Source: DATIXJ01 sp035518715 (GTDB lineage Bacteria; Bacteroidota; Ignavibacteria; UBA10030; SZUA-254). From it: 64,000 nucleotides of DNA. This document shows positions 25,026-34,769 of the stretch, piece by piece (within the stretch, counting starts at the first letter, position 1; every line of letters starts with the position of its first letter). The notes beneath the pieces are model-generated. The model worked only from the letters and a program-made list of their open reading frames with translations. It had not been told where the DNA came from and did no database searches. Location of the stretch: assembly GCA_035518715.1 (NCBI GenBank), contig DATIXJ010000054.1, positions 1 through 64,000 of the forward strand. Direction: 5' to 3'. A program made the translations under genes and the position numbers.

Positions 25026-27680
25026 ATGTCGAGAGGACGATCACTGTTTTACCTTGGAGTTCTGTTTCTCCAGACTCATGCACTCGCAGATCCGCCGGAT
25101 GCTCCCCCACCGATTTCCATTCACGCCGTCCGGGTTACCGAACCGATTACGATCGACGGCATTCTTTCCGAACAACTCTATCAAATGCCAGGATTCACGC
25201 GATTCATACAGCGCGATCCCATCGAAAATGTTCCCCCTTCACAACGCACCGAAATCTGGGTGGGATACGACGACGGTTCGCTCTATATCGGTGCGAGAAT
25301 GTATGATGCCTCACCCGATTCGATCGAACAGCGGCTTGCCAGGAAAGACGCCATGATAACCGCGGACGCATTCACGTTCTACATCGACGGCTATCACGAC
25401 AAGCGATCGGGCTTTTATTTCGGCATCAACGCTGCGGGAACCATGTACGACGGGGTCCTCTATAACGACGACTGGAACGACGATTCATGGGACGGGATAT
25501 GGGAAGGCAAAGTGCACATCGACGCGCAGGGATGGACTGCTGAGATGCGCATCCCGTATTCGCAAATCCGGTTCGAACAAGGTGACGGGTACCACTGGGC
25601 AGTCGACTTCAAGCGGATTATTGCGCGGCTCAATGAAAATGATTACGTCACCTTCACACCGAAGAACGGATCAGGATTCGTCTCGCGGTTCGTGGACCTG
25701 ACAGGAGTGGAAAATATCGTCCCTCCGCGACGCCTCGAGGTGATGCCCTACATCACCGGCAAAGCAGAATATGCTCCTCACGACATCGGAGATCCGTATC
25801 ATACCGGCTCGAGATACTCTCCTGGCCTTGGTGCCGATTTCAAAATGGGGCTCGGCAGCAATCTGACGCTGGATGGGGCAATCAACCCCGATTTCGGCCA
25901 GGTTGAAGTCGATCCTGCCGTCGTCAACCTGAGTGATGTCGAGACATATTACAATGAGAAGCGTCCATTTTTTCTTGAGGGATCGAACATATTCGATTTC
26001 GGGTCGGGAGGAGCGAGCAATAACTGGAGCTTTAACTGGTCGAGTCCTACGTTCTTCTACAGCCGAAGAATAGGAAGAGCTCCGCAGGGAAGCGTATCGA
26101 ATGCGACCTATGTCGATATTCCTTCCGGGACGAACATTCTCGGCGCCGCGAAGCTCTCCGGCAAGGCCGGTGATAACTGGAGCATTGGAGCAATCAGCGC
26201 TCTCACGGCAAGGGAGATGGCAGATGTTGATTCGGCGGGGGTCCGTTCCAGCGCAGAGGTTGAACCTCTTACGTATTACGGCGTCGCGCGCGCACAAAAG
26301 GAGCTTAACGAAGGACGACAGGGAATCGGCATGATGTCGACATTCACCCAGCGTGATTTCAGCGACCCGCTTATGGAAGATCAGATCAACAAAAATGCGC
26401 TGATGGGAGGAATCGACGGCTGGACATCGCTTGACGACAGCAAGACATGGGTCGTGACACTCTGGACTGCGGGAACAAACGTCACCGGGACGGCAAGCAG
26501 GATCTTTTCACTCCGAGAGGATGCTGAACACTACTACCAGCGCCCCGATGTTCCATACGTCCATCTTGACAGTGGTACAACATCTCTCTCAGGTTATGCC
26601 GGCCGGATCTTTCTCACGAAACAGAAAGGCAACTTCACCGTGAACGGATCGCTCGGCGTCATCTCTCCAGGATTTGATGTGGACGATATGGGATTTCAGT
26701 GGAGGACCGACGTGATCAACAGCCATGCCGGGGCGAGGTACAGCTGGACCGTACCGACATCATGGTACCAGAGTCTCACGCTGTCTGCCGCGCTTTTCCG
26801 GTCATACGACTTCGGGGGTGACGTCACCTGGCAGGGAATCTGGCAGAACAGCGATATCGTCTTCCCAAATTTCTACGAGTTTGGTTATGCGTATGCTTAC
26901 AACCCGCAGGCGATCAGCGACCACCGCACACGGGGTGGTCCGAAAACCATCAACCCGCTCGGATATGAAATTTCCTGGTGGCTCTCCGGGGACAGCCGCA
27001 AGACGTTCATTCCCGGGATTAATTTCGACAGCTACCAGTCGGCCTACCAGACGACATATTACATCAACTTAAGTCTCGACTGGAAACCTGCGTCGAACAT
27101 CGAAGTGATCTTCACTCCGGAATTTGACGGTGACTGGGAGAATTCGCAGTGGGTGGGAGCGTTTGCCGATCCGACCGCCACTTCGACATTCGGGACCAGA
27201 TACGTTTTCGGGGCAATGGACCAAAAACAATGGGTCGCGGGAATCCGGCTCAACTGGGCATTTACTCCAACACTCAGCCTGCAAGTATATGCTCAACCTC
27301 TCCTATCCGCTGCACGGTTTTCCAACTTCAAGGAACTTGCGCGTGCAGGGAGCTATGACTTCAACAATTACGGAAGAGACGGATCGACGATTTCGTATGA
27401 TGCATCGTCATCAACTTACACTGTCGACCCTGATGGTGGTGGCCCTGCCGCTCCTCTTTCATTCGGCGATCCGGATTTCAATGTAAAATCCATACGGGGA
27501 GATGCGGTGTTACGGTGGGAATTTACGCCCGGTTCAACGTTCTATCTTGTCTGGACACAGACCCGCGAAAATGATCTGAATCCCGGGGACATCGAATTCA
27601 ATCACAATTTTTCAAAACTCTTCAATTCACAGCCGGACAACATTTTTCTGATGAAGATTGCGTACTGGCTCAACCCATAA
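25026..27680 (+). CDS. DUF5916 outer-membrane protein with N-terminal CBM9-like domain
   Basis: 884 residues. The signal peptide is residues 1-21 (FYLGVLFLQTHALAD). Residues about 30-230 form a carbohydrate-binding family 9-like domain (ITIDGILSEQLY, QRTEIWVGYDDGSLYIGARMYD, VHIDAQGWTAEMRIPYSQIRF). The following DUF5916 part begins at PRRLEVMPYITGKAEY and contains TLDGAINPDFGQVEVDPAVVNLSDVETYYNEKRPFFLEG, which defines this family. The rest is rich in alternating strands, consistent with a beta-barrel. Function unknown; possibly glycan- or peptide-related uptake. The gene is alone on its strand. Confidence 0.88.
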   Translation: MSRGRSLFYLGVLFLQTHALADPPDAPPPISIHAVRVTEPITIDGILSEQLYQMPGFTRFIQRDPIENVPPSQRTEIWVGYDDGSLYIGARMYDASPDSIEQRLARKDAMITADAFTFYIDGYHDKRSGFYFGINAAGTMYDGVLYNDDWNDDSWDGIWEGKVHIDAQGWTAEMRIPYSQIRFEQGDGYHWAVDFKRIIARLNENDYVTFTPKNGSGFVSRFVDLTGVENIVPPRRLEVMPYITGKAEYAPHDIGDPYHTGSRYSPGLGADFKMGLGSNLTLDGAINPDFGQVEVDPAVVNLSDVETYYNEKRPFFLEGSNIFDFGSGGASNNWSFNWSSPTFFYSRRIGRAPQGSVSNATYVDIPSGTNILGAAKLSGKAGDNWSIGAISALTAREMADVDSAGVRSSAEVEPLTYYGVARAQKELNEGRQGIGMMSTFTQRDFSDPLMEDQINKNALMGGIDGWTSLDDSKTWVVTLWTAGTNVTGTASRIFSLREDAEHYYQRPDVPYVHLDSGTTSLSGYAGRIFLTKQKGNFTVNGSLGVISPGFDVDDMGFQWRTDVINSHAGARYSWTVPTSWYQSLTLSAALFRSYDFGGDVTWQGIWQNSDIVFPNFYEFGYAYAYNPQAISDHRTRGGPKTINPLGYEISWWLSGDSRKTFIPGINFDSYQSAYQTTYYINLSLDWKPASNIEVIFTPEFDGDWENSQWVGAFADPTATSTFGTRYVFGAMDQKQWVAGIRLNWAFTPTLSLQVYAQPLLSAARFSNFKELARAGSYDFNNYGRDGSTISYDASSSTYTVDPDGGGPAAPLSFGDPDFNVKSIRGDAVLRWEFTPGSTFYLVWTQTRENDLNPGDIEFNHNFSKLFNSQPDNIFLMKIAYWLNP

Positions 27681-27718
27681 ACAGCGTGCGGGTTGAACCT
27701 GACAAGATCAAACGGCAT

Positions 27719-28132
27719 TCAGATTGAGAAATCGTAATCAAGCTCAAACTCGAGCCGCTGCTGAGAAGCACGATACCTGCCCGTTCCGCGTATCCCCTTC
27801 AGTGCGCCCGAGCCGGAATTCAGGAGAATGGCAAGTGTAGATGAAGCGACGCCGTTCCTGAACGTCCCGCTGTCCTGCATCATAAACCCGCCCTCCCGGC
27901 CGGAGATGAGGCCGGTAAATTTCATCAAACCGATATAGCTTGCCGATGACTTGTGCGGGTCGTTCGGGTCTGAGTAGTCGTAGAACATCAGATACTCGAC
28001 CATTCCCTTTCCCGCAATCTCCCCCGTGAACTCATATTCAACGGTGGCTTTCGTCAGTTTCGATTTTGGCGAGACCTGGTCATAGGTTTTTTCATCCCAG
28101 CTTTTCACTGCGTAGGTGCCGTGGGCATTCAT
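27719..28132 (-). CDS. DUF3224 family protein
   Basis: 137 residues from ATG at 28132, which has an AAGGAA box about 8 bp upstream; a longer start 15 codons earlier lacks one. MNAHGTYAVKSWDEKTYD starts the DUF3224 lipocalin-like barrel, and the family element GFMMQDSGTFRNGVASSTLAI-LLNSGSGALKGIRGTGRY is clear. Reaction unknown; the fold resembles allene oxide cyclase-like barrels. It converges with the DUF5916 gene (38 bp) and follows a GNAT gene on the same strand. Confidence 0.85.
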   Translation of the reverse strand: MNAHGTYAVKSWDEKTYDQVSPKSKLTKATVEYEFTGEIAGKGMVEYLMFYDYSDPNDPHKSSASYIGLMKFTGLISGREGGFMMQDSGTFRNGVASSTLAILLNSGSGALKGIRGTGRYRASQQRLEFELDYDFSI

Positions 28133-28186
28133 ACAAAAATTCCTTCGGATGTGAGGGTCAGAACTGCAATTCGTCAAATGAATTTT

Positions 28187-28672
28187 TCACAAGACCGGCC
28201 GCCCGTTGAGGTCCAGTTCCATATACGTCACCCCGGAAACGGGATTATATTTGTACGGCTGGATATCCCTGAATCCTAACTCACGGTAAAGCCGTTGGGC
28301 GTCTGCCATCGAGGGAAGGGAATCGAGCCGCATCCGGCGGTATCCTCTTTCCCGGGCACGTTCAATTGCGCGCCTGGTAAGTGCCTCCCCTAATCCGTGT
28401 TTCCGCGCCGAGGGACGAACATAGAGCCGCTTCAGTTCTGCTATATCGGGAGGTTCCAGCGGCCGAACAGCGACACACCCTGCAGGTGCACCGTCTAACG
28501 TTGCCAGGAATAGTCCTCCCTGATCAGGTGCGTACATACCAGGCAGTTCGTCGAGCTCCGTCTCAAATCCTTCAAAACACAAATCGAGATTGATCGAATC
28601 GGCGTATTCCCGGAAGAGAATCCGGACGGCGGATATCTGTTCATCGGTCAGGGCTTCTATGATCTCGCGCAT
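28187..28672 (-). CDS. GNAT family N-acetyltransferase
   Basis: 161 residues, a single GNAT domain. RLYVRPSARKHGLGEALTRRAIERARERGYRRMRLDS contains the RxxGxG/A-type pyrophosphate loop (RKHGLGEA), and AQRLYRELGFRDI is the usual end. LDGAPAGCVAVRPL is the central strand pair. The closest named group is the AMP- or amino-acid-modifying acetyltransferases, but the substrate is unknown. Confidence 0.9.
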   Translation of the reverse strand: MREIIEALTDEQISAVRILFREYADSINLDLCFEGFETELDELPGMYAPDQGGLFLATLDGAPAGCVAVRPLEPPDIAELKRLYVRPSARKHGLGEALTRRAIERARERGYRRMRLDSLPSMADAQRLYRELGFRDIQPYKYNPVSGVTYMELDLNGRPVL

Positions 28673-28727
28673 GTTCTACTGCCGTTTTCCATGGCGGTGC
28701 GGTGCGAACGTCGTCATTCTATCGGCT

Positions 28728-28898
28728 TTACATCTTGAGCCAGTCGAGGAGTTTATACATCAACGTCGCGGGCCAGAACAACGCCTTGATAACACCAAAG
28801 ACTCCTTCCCAAAACGTCGCAGAATGTTGAACAAAATAAATTGCCGCTCCAATAAATCCCATCCCATATACTCCGCTGAAAAATCCTTTCTCTTTCAT
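28728..28898 (-). CDS. Conserved 56-residue membrane-associated small protein
   Basis: A complete frame beginning MKEKGFFSGVYGMGFIGAAI and ending LLDWLKM. One or two hydrophobic helices (about 10-24 and 30-50) are rich in Gly and aromatic residues. AGGAAGG lies 8-14 bp before the ATG. The pattern GFFSG-YG-GFIGAAIYF...FW...KAxxWPxxLxYK recalls a small protein I have seen in other Bacteroidota and related genomes, of unknown role. It lies 55 bp upstream of the GNAT gene on the same strand. Confidence 0.75.
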   Translation of the reverse strand: MKEKGFFSGVYGMGFIGAAIYFVQHSATFWEGVFGVIKALFWPATLMYKLLDWLKM

Positions 28899-29275
28899 TT
28901 TCGAGGTTCCTTCCTGATCGTTTCAGAATGAATTTCTTGAGTTGATCGCAGATTGATCGAAGAACCAAAAAATCCGGTGAGGTGATGGATCTCCCGATGG
29001 TACACCGGAAGAAATGTAGCCAATCTCTGCCGGAGAATCAATCGGTTGGAGTCAAGCTTCCCTGCGAACCGAATATTCGGGTCCCGCGATTCCTTTGAGA
29101 GCCCCTTCAATCCTCAAAAACCGGGCCAATTTCAACAACTCGGATCGTCCCGGCTCAACCGACAACGACATTTTTCCTCCAAAATTACTAACTTTCGGTC
29201 GTCATATTCGTATACAAACTGATAAGCGGTTACTTCCTTCTTCTCACCATCTCATAACAACATCGGAGTATCGCA
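28899..29275. other. Intergenic region before the tricorn-like protease gene
   Basis: No gene is supported. A weak 6-bp stem CCGGTG / CACCGG (28974-28979, 29003-29008) is followed on the minus strand by ATTTTTTGG. CGGAG stands 7 bp before the protease ATG. Confidence 0.5.
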
Positions 29276-32200
29276 ATGAAATATTTCCTTTCCATCACAG
29301 TGGTATTTTTGATGGCTGCCGCCGCCGCGCAGGGACAGCAGGAAGCACGGCTGCTCCGCTTCCCCGATATTCACGGCAACCAGATCGCCTTTTCGTATGC
29401 GGGAGATTTGTATACCGTTCCCTCTACCGGGGGCATTGCGCGCAAGCTCACCAATTCCAACGGGTACGAAATGTTCCCGCGATTTTCGCATGACGGCAAG
29501 TGGATTGCATTCACCGGCCAGTACGACGGAAACACCGAGGTGTATCTCATCCCTTCCGACGGCGGGATTCCGAAACGACTCACCTATACACCCACGCTTG
29601 GACGCGATGACGTCTCCGACCGTATGGGACCGAACAACCTCGTCATGGGATGGAAACACGATGACAGGCACGTCATCTTCCGTTCACGCATGAAGGAATG
29701 GGATGATTTCAAAGGCAAGCTCTACCTCGCATCTGTCGATGGAGGACTTCCCGAAGAGCTCCCTCTTCCCCGCGGCGGCTTCTGCTCATACTCTCCCGAT
29801 GACAAGCAGCTAGTCTACAACCGGATCTTCCGCGAGTTCAGGACATGGAAACGTTATCGCGGCGGCTTGTCGGACGACGTCTGGATTTACGATTTTGCCA
29901 CGAAGAAGACCGAAGACATCACCAACAATCCGGCAGGCGATATCATACCGATGTGGAGCGGCAACAAGATTTATTTCCTTTCGGATCGGGATTCTGTCAA
30001 GCGGTTCAATCTATATGTGTATGATCTCGGAACAAAAGAGACGCGCCAGCTGACGACATTTACCGATTTCGATGTGAAGTTCCCTTCGCTCGGCGACAAT
30101 GCAATCGTCTTCGAGAACGGCGGGTATATTTACAGATTTGATCTGGCGACGGAAAAGACGGAAAAAGTTTCGATCATGATCGACGATGATGAGGTCGGCG
30201 GAAGGGGTGGGATTATGAAGGTCTCCGACCAGGTAACAAATTATGAGATCTCGCCTGACGGAAAGCGGGCACTCTTTGGCGCCCGCGGTGATGTGTTCAC
30301 CGTGCCGGCAAAATATGGCGCAACGCGAAATCTCACCGAGACTCCCGGCGTTCATGAACGCGATTCCAAATGGTCTCCCGACGGAAAATGGATCGCCTTT
30401 ATCTCCGACGCCAGCGGAGAAGGTGAGATTTACATCGAAGCACAGGACGGGAGCACTCCTCCGGTTCAGCTCACCAAAGGTGAGACGACCTACAAGTTCC
30501 AGATCTACTGGTCTCCCGACAGCAGGAAGATTCTCTGGGCCGATAAGAAACTCCGGTTGAGATATGTTGACGTCGACACGAAGGCAATCACCGAGGTCGC
30601 ACAAGCCCAAGGGTTCGAATTCAGCGATTATATCTGGTCCCCCGACAGCAAATGGATCGCCTACGCGAAGAATGAAGTACAGGCAATGAACAATATCTAC
30701 CTGTATTCGCTGGAGTCAGGGAAAACAACCCAGGTCACCGACGGATGGTTTGCCTGCGGCGACCCCGCATTCAGTTCCGACGGCAAGTACCTCTTCTTCG
30801 TTTCGAGCCGTGATTTCAACCCGTCGTTCAGCGAGACGGAGTTCGATCAGTCCTATCACGACATGCAGCGAATTTATCTGGTAACACTGACAAAATCGGC
30901 AGAGTCGCCGTTCAAACCAAAGAGCGACGAGGTTACCATCGCTGCTGAGAAGGAAAAATCCGGCGAGGTCAAGGAAGAAAAGAAGGAAGAGAAGAAAGAG
31001 AAGAAGGAAGCTGCAGTACAGGTGAAAGTCGATGTTGACGGTCTGAAAGACCGGATTGCCGCGTTACCGATCGATCCTTCATCGTACGGGCACCTCGTCT
31101 CGATCGGAAATACGCTCTACTATTCGCGCCACGGATCGAAAGATGAAAAATCGCAGCTCATGATGTATGATTGCGCCGAGCTGAAGGAAACCGGCCTCGG
31201 AGATGCCGACGGCTACGAATTCTCCGCGGATCAGAAAAAAGTCCTCATCGGAAACAACCGCGCATTTTATATCATCGACGTCCCAAAGGCACATCTTGAA
31301 CTGAAGGAACGGCTTGATCTTTCGGGTATGGAAGTCACGCTCGACCGGCATCAGGAATGGAAAGACATTTACGAAGATTGCTGGAGACAGATGCGCGACT
31401 TCTTCTATTCGCCGACCATGAACGGTGTAGACTGGGACGGCGTGCGCAAGAAGTATGAACCACTGGTCGCCTTCGTGAATACACGTGCAGATCTCACCTA
31501 CATCCTCGGTGAAATCATCGGCGAACTGAGCAACAGTCACACGTATGTCGGTGGCGGAGACGAACCAAAAGTCGACCGAATCCCTCTCGGTCTTCTCGGT
31601 GCGCAGCTTGAGCAGGATCCGGCTTCGAAATTCTACGTTATCAAGAAGATCCTCAAAGGTGAGAACTGGGATAAAGCCGTGCGCAGCCCGCTCACGGAAA
31701 TCGGGGTCAATGCAAAAGAAGGAGACTACATCGTCGCGGTAAACGGAAAACCGACCAACACGATGACGAATATCTATGAGTCGCTCGTCAACACCGTGGG
31801 TAAGCAGGTCCGGCTGACTCTCAACTCACAGCCTTCCGAAAAGGGCGGCCGCGAAGTGACGGTTATCCCGATCGGCGACGAATCGGAACTGTACTACTAT
31901 AATTGGGTTGAAAACAATATCCACAAAGTCGACGTGGCAACGAACGGAAAGGTCGGCTATGTGCATATTCCCGATATGGGTGAGCACGGATTGAATGAAT
32001 TTGTCAAGCACTTTTATCCGCAGCTGAAGAAAAAAGCAATCATCATTGATGTCCGCGGGAACGGAGGAGGCTTCGTCTCGCAGCTGGTCATTGAGCGGCT
32101 CCGGCGGGAAATCGCGATGATCGATATGGCCCGCAATGCTGCTCCCACAACCAATCCGGCCGAAATGATCTGGGGTCCGAAGGTCTGCCTCATTGATGAG

Positions 32201-32551
32201 TTCGCAGCTTCAGACGGCGACATCTTCCCGTATCGCTTCAAGAAATACGACCTGGGGAAACTCATCGGCAAGAGAACATGGGGCGGCGTCATCGGTATCA
32301 GGGGAACGCTCCCGCTCGTCGACGGCGGATATCTCTTCAAACCCGAATTTGCACCGTACGATGCAACCGGCAAAGGCTGGGTCATTGAAGGACACGGCGT
32401 GGACCCCGATATTGTCGTCGACAACGATCCGGCAAAGGAGTATTCCGGTATCGATGAACAGCTCAACAAGGCAATCGAAGTGATTCTTGACGAGCTCAAG
32501 ACACAGGAAAAGACGATTCCACCAATCCCCGACTTCCCGAACAAGAAATAG
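29276..32551 (+). CDS. Tricorn-like S41 family protease, secreted
   Basis: 1091 residues. The signal peptide is 1-20 (ITVVFLMAAAAAQG). A beta-propeller of PD40/WD40-type repeats follows (about 25-540; repeated FSHDGKWIAF, YSPDDK and WSPDGKWIAF units). Then come a highly charged Lys/Glu linker (about 555-585), a second region, a PDZ domain (about 790-870) and the S41 catalytic core. The tetrad matches tricorn: S754-H755 in NSHTYVGGGD, the nucleophile S979 followed by D980 in EFAASDGD, and E1038 in VIEGHG. Tricorn proteins trim peptides to di- and tripeptides. In this phylum they are periplasmic and probably scavenge peptides. The gene is monocistronic with its own terminator. Confidence 0.95.
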   Translation: MKYFLSITVVFLMAAAAAQGQQEARLLRFPDIHGNQIAFSYAGDLYTVPSTGGIARKLTNSNGYEMFPRFSHDGKWIAFTGQYDGNTEVYLIPSDGGIPKRLTYTPTLGRDDVSDRMGPNNLVMGWKHDDRHVIFRSRMKEWDDFKGKLYLASVDGGLPEELPLPRGGFCSYSPDDKQLVYNRIFREFRTWKRYRGGLSDDVWIYDFATKKTEDITNNPAGDIIPMWSGNKIYFLSDRDSVKRFNLYVYDLGTKETRQLTTFTDFDVKFPSLGDNAIVFENGGYIYRFDLATEKTEKVSIMIDDDEVGGRGGIMKVSDQVTNYEISPDGKRALFGARGDVFTVPAKYGATRNLTETPGVHERDSKWSPDGKWIAFISDASGEGEIYIEAQDGSTPPVQLTKGETTYKFQIYWSPDSRKILWADKKLRLRYVDVDTKAITEVAQAQGFEFSDYIWSPDSKWIAYAKNEVQAMNNIYLYSLESGKTTQVTDGWFACGDPAFSSDGKYLFFVSSRDFNPSFSETEFDQSYHDMQRIYLVTLTKSAESPFKPKSDEVTIAAEKEKSGEVKEEKKEEKKEKKEAAVQVKVDVDGLKDRIAALPIDPSSYGHLVSIGNTLYYSRHGSKDEKSQLMMYDCAELKETGLGDADGYEFSADQKKVLIGNNRAFYIIDVPKAHLELKERLDLSGMEVTLDRHQEWKDIYEDCWRQMRDFFYSPTMNGVDWDGVRKKYEPLVAFVNTRADLTYILGEIIGELSNSHTYVGGGDEPKVDRIPLGLLGAQLEQDPASKFYVIKKILKGENWDKAVRSPLTEIGVNAKEGDYIVAVNGKPTNTMTNIYESLVNTVGKQVRLTLNSQPSEKGGREVTVIPIGDESELYYYNWVENNIHKVDVATNGKVGYVHIPDMGEHGLNEFVKHFYPQLKKKAIIIDVRGNGGGFVSQLVIERLRREIAMIDMARNAAPTTNPAEMIWGPKVCLIDEFAASDGDIFPYRFKKYDLGKLIGKRTWGGVIGIRGTLPLVDGGYLFKPEFAPYDATGKGWVIEGHGVDPDIVVDNDPAKEYSGIDEQLNKAIEVILDELKTQEKTIPPIPDFPNKK

Positions 32552-32577
32552 TGTGTCAGGAATCTCATTCAAGCAGA

Positions 32578-32610
32578 ATGCCGGGCCATAAAGCCCGGCA
32601 TTTTTTATTT
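32578..32610 (+). terminator. Rho-independent terminator of the tricorn-like gene
   Basis: Perfect 9-bp stem ATGCCGGGC / GCCCGGCAT (32578-32586, 32593-32601), 6-nt loop, then TTTTTATTTT. Confidence 0.92.
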
Positions 32611-32641
32611 TGATGCGGGAGAAGATGCTTGAACGATCAGA

Positions 32642-34660
32642 TCATTTCAGGGTGTCGAGTAACTGCTGCGCATTGGAATTCCTGGGATCGAGCTGAAGTG
32701 CAATTTCCAGATTTTGACGGGCAAGATCGGCCTTTCCCAATTTCCGGTAGGCACCGGCGAGATAGAAGCGAAGCATCGACCGCTGGTTCTTATCAAGAAA
32801 CTCCTGCACTCGTGCCTCACACTCAGATGCCTCATTGAAGGCGTGGATCGCTTCATCCGTTCTTCCTTCCTCATCATAGAGATTACCAAGATGCACATAG
32901 ACGTACGGAGATTCCTTTGCCCGAAGGCCTTTTTCGTACATTTCCTCTGCATCCTCCCGCCGATGAAGGAGATTGTCCATGTCACCGGTCAGCAAATAGG
33001 GATAATACCAGTACCAAAGGACCTTGCTCACGGCAAAATATTCTGCTCTTGCTCTTTCAAAATCATTCTGCGATGCAAACCATTCTGCGCACCGGTAATG
33101 AGCAGATGACCATGGAATTTTTTTCTGGAGGTAGGACACTGCAAGTTCCTGAATTCGGTCTCGCGGAATGAATCTCTCGGGAGTTTGTGCGGTGCTGAAC
33201 GGCCATGCATGGACAAGCTGGAAGACCCGGATTCTGGCGGTCTCAACTGTAAAGTCAGTCACACCCGAGAGCTTCCGGTATGAGCTGTCGCTCACGTCAT
33301 TGTTCCAGTTCCAGGCATCATCGGGAACAAGAAGGTGATTGTCCACAATGCTCCGGAAGAATGTCTTCGCCATGAGAAAATAGCCGTCGAAGTTTGGATG
33401 CAGGTGTTCCAGGATCAACGCCTGTCCGATAATGCTGTGAGGCGACGCTTCGGCAAATACCCGCTCGACATCCGCGACCCGCGCATGATTGCCTTCCGCT
33501 ACCGACCTGATGACATCATTGAACTCCGTTGTTGCACGAAAGCGCAATCCATCAAAATCCCTGGCCGCACGGTATTCTGCGAGGGCCGCGGGATATTCGC
33601 CGAGGGTATCGAGACATCGAGCCAGGTTGTAATGTGCTTCTGCCTGAAGGGAATCCATATCAATTGCCCGACGGAAATCACCGGCGGCCTCTTCGAACCG
33701 CCCCTTTTCCATCAGGAATTTTCCGACGGAGTCCGCACCCATCCACTGTCGTTCTGCGGAATCCCCGGTCATCGGCGAAAACATCGGAATGAACGGCGGC
33801 TGGTCGCGCAGATTGCTGACAAGTGTACTGAGAATGACCGGAACATGTTCCCCCGCGGCCGCAGAGAGGATGTCTTCCAGGTTCTTCCGAAAGACATCCC
33901 TCCCCTTCTTATACTCGTCACTGTTGCACAGGATCACTTTTTCCCGGACAACATTCTCCATCAATGAGTTGCCTCTGGAAATCTCCGGCCGATGAACGAC
34001 GCGGCTGACGTACGTCATTCCATCTCTCATCAGGCGGTAGAGGCGGAAGTGCATCAGCGAATTTGACAGGTTAATCAGCCATCTCGACCCGCCGGCAAAT
34101 TGTGTTGACCCGATCCCGGATGCACCATAAAACTCGTTATGCCCGAGGTACATAATATAGGGATCCGGCTGATAGTCATTCAGTTCCCTGATGAAATCGA
34201 GGACGGTATAACTGTTGATCGCCGATAGTCCGGCGTTGACAACTTCGATGTTGTACTGGGGAAGAAGGCGCCGGAGCCGGTCCTGCAGGAGCCGCGGAGC
34301 CGTGGCGTTGTAGTCGTACGGAAATCCCGCCATCGTGGATTCGCCAAGCATGAAGATCCGTTTTGTATTGGGTGCTTTTTCAATTTCGAAGAGATCATCC
34401 TCGATGGCTTCCGGAATCTGAATTCCCTCCTGATCAAAATATCTCCTTCCCACCGATCTGTTGAGGCAATAATAATTCTTCCCATTGATAGAACGCTTCA
34501 CAACAAGCCGGAGGTCCCCCCCATAATTCGCCCAGCGGAGAACCACTTCCGCGGCACCCAGGATAAGCAATGGGGCAAGAACGAGAACAGACAGAAAGAG
34601 GCACCGTTTTCCCGCTGAGAAGGCTGGATGAACGTCCGCGATGTGTTCGTTGTGCTTCAC
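32642..34660 (-). CDS. Membrane-anchored SGNH hydrolase-like protein with TPR tail
   Basis: 672 residues. One membrane helix (about 20-42) anchors the protein. The SGNH (GDSL) part follows at about 95-300: the nucleophile block is FMLGESTMAG (S108), then VVNAGLSAINSYT (block II) and MYLGHNEFYG (block III, GHNE in place of GxND). From about 305 there is a TPR array (AEAHYNLARCLDTLGEYPAALAEYRAA...), and a second TPR set closes the protein (YVHLGNLYDEEGRTDEAIHAFNEA; AGAYRKLGKADLARQNLEIALQLDP). The fold suggests an esterase or acyltransferase partner on envelope polymers. Substrate and partners are not evident. Confidence 0.8.
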   Translation of the reverse strand: MKHNEHIADVHPAFSAGKRCLFLSVLVLAPLLILGAAEVVLRWANYGGDLRLVVKRSINGKNYYCLNRSVGRRYFDQEGIQIPEAIEDDLFEIEKAPNTKRIFMLGESTMAGFPYDYNATAPRLLQDRLRRLLPQYNIEVVNAGLSAINSYTVLDFIRELNDYQPDPYIMYLGHNEFYGASGIGSTQFAGGSRWLINLSNSLMHFRLYRLMRDGMTYVSRVVHRPEISRGNSLMENVVREKVILCNSDEYKKGRDVFRKNLEDILSAAAGEHVPVILSTLVSNLRDQPPFIPMFSPMTGDSAERQWMGADSVGKFLMEKGRFEEAAGDFRRAIDMDSLQAEAHYNLARCLDTLGEYPAALAEYRAARDFDGLRFRATTEFNDVIRSVAEGNHARVADVERVFAEASPHSIIGQALILEHLHPNFDGYFLMAKTFFRSIVDNHLLVPDDAWNWNNDVSDSSYRKLSGVTDFTVETARIRVFQLVHAWPFSTAQTPERFIPRDRIQELAVSYLQKKIPWSSAHYRCAEWFASQNDFERARAEYFAVSKVLWYWYYPYLLTGDMDNLLHRREDAEEMYEKGLRAKESPYVYVHLGNLYDEEGRTDEAIHAFNEASECEARVQEFLDKNQRSMLRFYLAGAYRKLGKADLARQNLEIALQLDPRNSNAQQLLDTLK

Positions 34661-34769
34661 GAGGGAAATATACTCAAGGAGTTTTTCCGGCGCAATTCAG
34701 AAACATGGCCAGATGAAAAATCCCGAAACGGGATGGAGAACGGATTGAATCGAATTTCTTCTGGGAACT

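Noticed and set aside
28895..29110. Minus-strand frame of 71 codons next to the tricorn-like gene
   Set aside because: No domain features, and the overlapping 56-codon frame at 28728-28898 is the better gene.
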